Shown here: piece by piece, positions 14,255 to 17,894 of the stretch | How positions within the stretch are numbered: the stretch's first letter is position 1 | Layout: every line of letters starts with the position of its first letter | Source: an uncultured Eubacteriales bacterium | GTDB taxonomy: Bacteria > Bacillota > Clostridia > Oscillospirales > CAG-272 | NCBI GenBank assembly: GCA_900321265.1 | Contig: ONVJ01000067.1 | Coordinates: forward strand, 1-17,894 | DNA: 17,894 bases | Reading direction: 5' to 3' | Program-made: the position numbers and the translations under genes | The notes under the pieces: generated by a model | Told to the model about the DNA's origin: nothing | What the model saw: the letters and a program-made list of their open reading frames with translations, nothing else | Databases searched by the model: none

Positions 14255-15088
14255 ATGAAATTTGTCGTTGAAAACAATAAAACAGGCGAAAAAAGGACGG
14301 TGGAGCTTCCGATCCTGTCGACGCTTGAATCGGCCGCCGACGGTATCGTCGACGGAATAAGGGCGGCGGGCAGACTGTCCGACAGGATAAGGCGCGAGAT
14401 CAGGGCCGACGTTGCCGCCGTCAGGCAGCGCGACCCGGCCGCGAGGGGGAACATCGAGGTCCTCATGCTCTATTCGGGCGTCCACGCGATACTCGCCTAC
14501 AGAGTCGCACACCGCCTTTATCTCGGGAAGCATTTCTTTTCGGCGAGGGCGGTCAGCCAGCTCGCGCGGCTGATCACCGGCATCGAGATTCATCCCGGGG
14601 CGAAGATCGGGAAGGGCCTCTTCATCGACCACGGCACCGGAGTCGTCATCGGAGAGACCTCCGAGATCGGCGACAACTGCACGATCTATCAGGGAGTGAC
14701 ACTCGGAGGAACCGGAAAGGATGTCGGAAAGAGACATCCGACGCTGGGCAACAACGTCATGGTCGGAGCCGGAGCCAAGGTGCTCGGCCCAATCAGGGTG
14801 GGCGACAACTCGAAGATCGCCGCCGGGGCGGTGGTCCTGAAGGAGATCCCCGAAAACTGCACCGCGGTCGGTATCCCGGCCAGGGTGGTGAGAAGGGACG
14901 GAGTGAAGATCGGCGGAGGAGCGGGATCGGCTGCGGCGGATATCATCACCGCCGAGCTCGACCACATCCACGATCCCGACCCGATCGCTCTTCAGATCTC
15001 GGGGCTGGAGGAAAAGCTCGCCTCGCTTTCGGAAGAGGTTAAAAGGCTTGAAAAAGAGAAGGGGAGTCCGGCGGACAAAGACGACTGA
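14255..15088 (+). CDS. cysE: Serine O-acetyltransferase (CysE/EpsC type)
   Basis: 277 residues. It makes O-acetyl-L-serine from serine and acetyl-CoA, the first step of cysteine synthesis in the cytosol. The SAT core starts near 48 (IREIRADVAAVRQRDPAAR is the usual N-terminus of EpsC). The left-handed beta-helix hexapeptide repeats span about 110-212; the catalytic His126 sits in FIDHGTG and the second His161 in GKRHPT, and the C-terminal CTAVGIPARVV segment is present. Two oddities: an extra N-terminal segment of about 45 residues, and a tail past 215 with Gly-rich linker and a charged coiled coil (1003-type EEKLASLSEEVKRLEKEK). EpsC is normally near 180-230 residues. No cysK or cysteine tRNA gene is next to it. 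Confidence 0.93.
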   Translation: MKFVVENNKTGEKRTVELPILSTLESAADGIVDGIRAAGRLSDRIRREIRADVAAVRQRDPAARGNIEVLMLYSGVHAILAYRVAHRLYLGKHFFSARAVSQLARLITGIEIHPGAKIGKGLFIDHGTGVVIGETSEIGDNCTIYQGVTLGGTGKDVGKRHPTLGNNVMVGAGAKVLGPIRVGDNSKIAAGAVVLKEIPENCTAVGIPARVVRRDGVKIGGGAGSAAADIITAELDHIHDPDPIALQISGLEEKLASLSEEVKRLEKEKGSPADKDD

Positions 15089-15143
15089 CTCCGCTTCCGG
15101 CTGGGGCCGAAAATGACAATATTCACCACGGAGGATAAATCAG

Positions 15144-15905
15144 ATGGCGACACTCACAGAAAGAACACTTGTAATAGGACACAGAGGAGCGCCCGGAGCG
15201 CTCTGCGGAGTGCCCGGAGCGGTAACGCCCGAGAACACGATGCCCGCCTTTGAGCTTGCGGCCGAGCAGCACGCAGACGGCGTTGAGACCGACGTCCACT
15301 TTTCAAAAGACGGGCGGATAATGATCATCCACGACGCCAAGATCGACCGCACGACCAACGGACAGGGGCTGATCACCGATTATACCTATGACGAACTCTG
15401 CGTCTTCGACGCCGGCATCAAGACCGGACCCGAATTCAAGAATGTCCGCATCCCGACGGTAGACGAGCTCCTCGCGCTCTGCCGCCGCACCGGCATGATC
15501 CTCAACATCGAGATCAAATCTGCCGATCCTGCGATGCCCGCCGCCCTTCACGAGCTCGTGAAGAAGTACGGTATGGCCGACGCGACGATCTACTCCTCCT
15601 TCGACCACGAGCAGCTCATGAGGATGCTGAGGATCGATCCCGACGCCTTCGTCGCTCCGCTCTACAGCATCAACCTGATAAAGGCCTGGGACTACACGAA
15701 GAACATGGGAGCGAAGGCCGTCCATCCGAAGGACAATCAGCTGTCGCTTTACGAAGGATATGTCGACAGATGCCACGAATACGGCATCAGGGTCCACCCC
15801 TGGACGGTCGACGATCCCGAAAAGGCGCGCAGATACGCTGAGCTCGGCTGCGACGCCGTCATCACCAACAAACCCGCTCTCATTCTTGAAACGCTGAAGA
15901 AATGA
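15144..15905 (+). CDS. Glycerophosphodiester phosphodiesterase, cytoplasmic (UgpQ/GlpQ family)
   Basis: 253 residues, the usual length of short GDPD enzymes. It hydrolyses glycerophosphodiesters to glycerol 3-phosphate and an alcohol. Signature: GHRGA (12-16, catalytic His13 with Arg14), TPENT (28-32), the metal ligands Glu48 and Asp50 in VETDVHFS, and the second catalytic His63 in IIHD, then RTTNG. Later TIM-barrel landmarks are EIKS and the final WTVDDPE and DAVITNKPAL. There is no signal peptide, so it acts in the cytosol, unlike secreted GlpQ. GGAGG lies 9 nt before the ATG. The adjacent cysE-GDPD pairing carries no obvious pathway link. Ends 52 nt before a long hairpin. Confidence 0.95.
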   Translation: MATLTERTLVIGHRGAPGALCGVPGAVTPENTMPAFELAAEQHADGVETDVHFSKDGRIMIIHDAKIDRTTNGQGLITDYTYDELCVFDAGIKTGPEFKNVRIPTVDELLALCRRTGMILNIEIKSADPAMPAALHELVKKYGMADATIYSSFDHEQLMRMLRIDPDAFVAPLYSINLIKAWDYTKNMGAKAVHPKDNQLSLYEGYVDRCHEYGIRVHPWTVDDPEKARRYAELGCDAVITNKPALILETLKK

Positions 15906-15957
15906 TCTCCCTTTCCTGAAGCCGGCCTCCTTCAAAGAGCCGGCGCGGACTGGAAAA

Positions 15958-16002
15958 GGCCGGCATCCGACACGGATCAAACTCCGTGAAAGATGCCGGT
16001 CC
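15958..16002. terminator. Bidirectional terminator-like hairpin between convergent genes
   Basis: CCGGCATC (15960-15967) pairs with GATGCCGG (15992-15999). Inside it, CACGGA (15971-15976) pairs with TCCGTG (15983-15988) around TCAAAC. In the plus direction only CCTTTCTG follows. In the minus direction, after uridine phosphorylase, the stem is followed by CCTTTTCC, so it probably serves mainly the minus-strand gene. GCCGGC also occurs at 15921-15926 and 15939-15944 and can form a second small stem. Confidence 0.65.
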
Positions 16003-16030
16003 CTTTCTGTATCAGGCAGTTTTTGAGGAC

Positions 16031-16801
16031 TCAGCCGTTTGCCTTGTCCGCCTCGATGATCCTGCGCAGGGCGCCGACGGCGACAGATACCGCGCCGAAG
16101 GTGTCCTCGTTCATCTCCTGATCGAGGCCGGCGGCCTCTCTCTCCTGGTTCCAGATGACGTGGAAGCAGGAGCCGCAGCGGCACCTGAGCGCCGATGCCA
16201 CGACAAAGAGCGCCGCAGATTCCATCTCGGAGGCCTTGACGCCCAGCCGCTTCCAGGCTTCCCATTTCTCAAGGAGCTCGTAGGATACCGGCATCCTGGC
16301 AGGCGAATGCTGCCCGTAGAAGGAGTCCTTGCACTGGACGACGCCGGTGTGCACCCGCTTTCCGAGGGCGGCGGCGGTGTCTCTGAGAGCGATCGTGATG
16401 TCGGGATCTGCGACTGCGGGGAACTCGATCGGGGCGTATTCGGCCGACGTGTGCTCGAAGCGTATCGCGCCTGTGGCGACGACGATGTCGCCCGACCTGA
16501 CGTCGAGATCGATCCCGCCGCAGGTTCCGCAGCGGATGAAGGTGTCCGAGCCGATATTGTGCAGCTCCTCCATCGCGATCGCCGCCGAGGGTCCTCCGAT
16601 GCCGGTCGAGCATACCGAGACCTTTTCGCCCGAAAGGCATCCGGTCCAGATGTTGAACTCGCGGTTGTAGGCGACCTGGACCGCGTCGTCAAAGAGCGAG
16701 GCGACCGATTCGCATCTGCCCGGATCTCCGACGAGGATCACGTATTTTCCGACGTCGCCCCCGACGCATTTTATGTGAAACTGTTTTTCCTGTGGCTGCA
16801 T
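16031..16801 (-). CDS. Uridine phosphorylase / nucleoside phosphorylase
   Basis: 256 residues of the PNP/UDP family. It cleaves a nucleoside with phosphate to base plus ribose 1-phosphate. Landmarks: VGDPGR (24-29, phosphate loop), [16 protein letters not shown] (65-80), RCGTCGG (90-96, Arg90 phosphate contact) and EMESAAL (192-198, ribose contacts). The GT-x-GG spacing and EMES favour uridine phosphorylase over purine enzymes. Further on, the usual hexamer interface seems intact. The ATG at 16799-16801 is preceded by AAAGGCGGAA. It appears monocistronic, with a strong promoter 59 nt upstream and a hairpin beyond its stop, so it may be regulated alone by pyrimidine supply; no operator is visible. 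Confidence 0.92.
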   Translation of the reverse strand: MQPQEKQFHIKCVGGDVGKYVILVGDPGRCESVASLFDDAVQVAYNREFNIWTGCLSGEKVSVCSTGIGGPSAAIAMEELHNIGSDTFIRCGTCGGIDLDVRSGDIVVATGAIRFEHTSAEYAPIEFPAVADPDITIALRDTAAALGKRVHTGVVQCKDSFYGQHSPARMPVSYELLEKWEAWKRLGVKASEMESAALFVVASALRCRCGSCFHVIWNQEREAAGLDQEMNEDTFGAVSVAVGALRRIIEADKANG

Positions 16802-16859
16802 TCCGCATTCCGCCTTTCGCCGGGTCGCCCGTTACCGGACGATCCGTTCATTTATAATA

Positions 16860-16888
16860 ATTATAAAATATAATTATCCAAATGTCAA
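16860..16888 (-). promoter_or_regulatory. Near-perfect SigA promoter of the uridine phosphorylase gene
   Basis: On the minus strand: perfect TTGACA (16883-16888), a 17 bp spacer, perfect TATAAT (16860-16865). The spacer and flanks are nearly all A/T. The predicted start of transcription is near 16853, about 52 nt before the ATG. Confidence 0.92.
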
Positions 16889-17070
16889 GAGAGAAGGGAG
16901 GCGCGCGGCTGAAAGTCTGCCCCTGCGGGGGCGAACCGTTGTCGGTGCCTCGCTCCCTGAAAGAGAGAGGAAAAAACGGTCACGGTCACCGATACCGGGA
17001 CTGGAGCATTTCCGGGCTCATTCTGTTGGCTTTTTTGACCCGTGATAATCAGTTTTATGAGCAAATCATC
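16889..17070 (+). other. GC-rich, structured intergenic block with no supported gene
   Basis: About 180 nt between the divergent promoters of the uridine phosphorylase and dehydrogenase genes. It holds GCCCC (16919-16923) pairing with GGGGC (16928-16932), TCGGTG (16942-16947) pairing with CACCGA (16987-16992) with a CCTC/GAGG stem inside, and a tandem CGGTCA repeat (16977-16988). I do not recognise a known riboswitch or small RNA class. A 74-codon open frame through it reads as low-quality sequence and has no ribosome site. Confidence 0.4.
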
Positions 17071-17099
17071 TTGTTTTTTTTTCGAAAAAATGGTATAAT
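17071..17099 (+). promoter_or_regulatory. Promoter of the Ldh_2-type dehydrogenase gene
   Basis: TTGTTT (17071-17076), a 17 bp spacer, a perfect TATAAT (17094-17099). The predicted start near 17106 leaves a leader of about 85 nt, which includes a small GCCCG/CGGGC hairpin (near 17129-17143) and AAGGAAGG (17171-17178). Confidence 0.75.
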
Positions 17100-17190
17100 A
17101 ATTTGATTTTGCAAATTGATGCTCTGTCGCCCGGCAGACGGGCAGTAAGTAAGAAATATAAAATCATATAAAGGAAGGTAGCACCAAGCC

Positions 17191-17894
17191 ATGGCAAACA
17201 ACATTGTCGACTGGACAACAATCACCAATTTCGTGATCGACTCCTTCGTCGGTTACGGGATCCCCCGTCAGGACGCGATCATCTGCGCCGACGTTCTTCT
17301 CGAATCGGACAAGAGAGGCATCGAGTCTCACGGCGTCAACCGCTTCAAACCCATCTATCTCGACAGGATCAAAGCCGGTATCCAGAACCCGGTGACCAAC
17401 ATCACCGTCCTCAAAGAGACCGAATGCACCGCCGTTCTCGACGGCGGCGACGGAATGGGACAGGTCGTCGGACACAAGGCAATGTCGATGGCGATCGAGA
17501 AGGCGAAGAAGTACGGAATGGGCGGCGTCGCCGTTCAGAATTCCTGCCACTACGGCATCGCCGGCTACTACGCCACCATGGCGACGAGAAAGGGCTGCAT
17601 CGGCATCACCGGCACCAACGCCAGACCGTCGATCGCTCCCACCTTCGGCGTCGAGAACATGATGGGCACCAACCCGCTCACCTTCGGTCTCCCGACCGAC
17701 GAAGCCTACGATTTCGTCCTTGACTGCGCGACCTCGATCGTCCAGCGCGGCAAGATCGAATACTACGCCAGGATCGGCAAGCCCACCCCCGAGGGACAGG
17801 TCATCGGCCGCGACGGCAAATACCACACCGATTCGGTCGCCATCCTCAAGGAACTCAACACCGGCGAAGCCGCTCTCTGCCCGCTCGGAGGAGC
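17191..17894 (+). CDS. Ldh_2/MDH2-type malate / L-lactate dehydrogenase (3' end cut by window)
   Basis: The first 234 residues are visible. This is the MDH2/AllD/YlbC NAD(P)-dependent 2-hydroxyacid dehydrogenase family, unrelated to the Rossmann-type LDH. Landmarks: ESHGVNRF with His47, DGGDGMGQVVG (84-94), NSCHYGIAGYYA with catalytic His120 (117-128), ITGTNARPS, MGTNPLTFGLP and DCATSIVQRGKIE. The substrate could be malate, L-lactate, sulfolactate or ureidoglycolate, which this half of the protein does not settle. The start ATG follows AAGGAAGG by 12 nt and has its own promoter. Codon choice is strongly biased to C-ending codons (ATC, GGC, GTC), suggesting high expression. The protein would need about 120 more residues. 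Confidence 0.93.
   Translation, partial: MANNIVDWTTITNFVIDSFVGYGIPRQDAIICADVLLESDKRGIESHGVNRFKPIYLDRIKAGIQNPVTNITVLKETECTAVLDGGDGMGQVVGHKAMSMAIEKAKKYGMGGVAVQNSCHYGIAGYYATMATRKGCIGITGTNARPSIAPTFGVENMMGTNPLTFGLPTDEAYDFVLDCATSIVQRGKIEYYARIGKPTPEGQVIGRDGKYHTDSVAILKELNTGEAALCPLGG

Noticed and set aside
16882..17106. 74-codon open frame between the divergent promoters
   Set aside because: It overlaps both promoters, has no ribosome site, and shows no family-like sequence.
1..17894. Mobile element, CRISPR array, tRNA or rRNA
   Set aside because: No transposase, integrase, terminal repeats, spaced direct repeats or tRNA-like cloverleaf were found on reading both strands.

Overview
The window (17.9 kb, both ends cut inside a gene) looks like the chromosome of a GC-rich, Gram-positive member of the Clostridia. 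The reasons are a YqeG-type HAD phosphatase, an M3 oligoendopeptidase F, strong AAGGAG/GGAGG ribosome sites, near-consensus vegetative (SigA-like) promoters with 16-17 bp spacers in AT-rich islands, frequent GTG/TTG starts, and a Tad-type pilus locus with no outer-membrane secretin. The lineage is an inference; there is no rRNA in the window. I saw no tRNA or rRNA gene, CRISPR array, transposase or integrase.

Layout. (1) 1-1167, minus strand: a two-gene unit, YqeG phosphatase followed by an AP endonuclease family 2 (DNase IV-like) protein that runs off the left edge, with a promoter at 1139-1167. (2) 1361-6862, plus strand: a five-gene transcription unit with one clear promoter and one clear terminator. 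It encodes a stand-alone class II glutamine amidotransferase-like protein, oligoendopeptidase F, a KDPG/KHG aldolase, a PHP-domain phosphoesterase and a HAD hydrolase. (3) 6912-13382, plus strand: a Tad (tight adherence / Flp-type) pilus operon of eight genes: Flp-like prepilin, CpaB/RcpC, TadZ/CpaE-like ATPase, CpaF/TadA motor ATPase, TadB, TadC and two small TadE/TadF-like single-span proteins. Its promoter lies between two copies of a near-palindromic 15-mer, and it contains hairpins between flp and cpaB and just before tadC. (4) 13320-16002, plus strand: an unknown single-span membrane protein, serine O-acetyltransferase (CysE/EpsC type) and a cytoplasmic glycerophosphodiester phosphodiesterase, ending at a bidirectional hairpin. 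(5) 16031-16888, minus strand: a monocistronic uridine phosphorylase with a textbook promoter. (6) 17071 to the end, plus strand: an Ldh_2/MDH2-type malate/L-lactate dehydrogenase, cut by the right edge.

The Tad locus is the distinctive part. It encodes a motor (CpaF), inner platform (TadB, TadC), a localisation ATPase (TadZ), a periplasm/cell-wall-side protein (CpaB) and three candidate pilins. No prepilin peptidase, secretin or TadD lipoprotein is present, so processing must rely on a gene elsewhere, and no outer-membrane channel is expected in a one-membrane cell. The remaining genes are ordinary metabolism and housekeeping. I do not see strong evidence for a wholly new system. The best leads are the flanking operator-like repeats and the shared GE(M)AY[IV]G signature in two of the pilin candidates.
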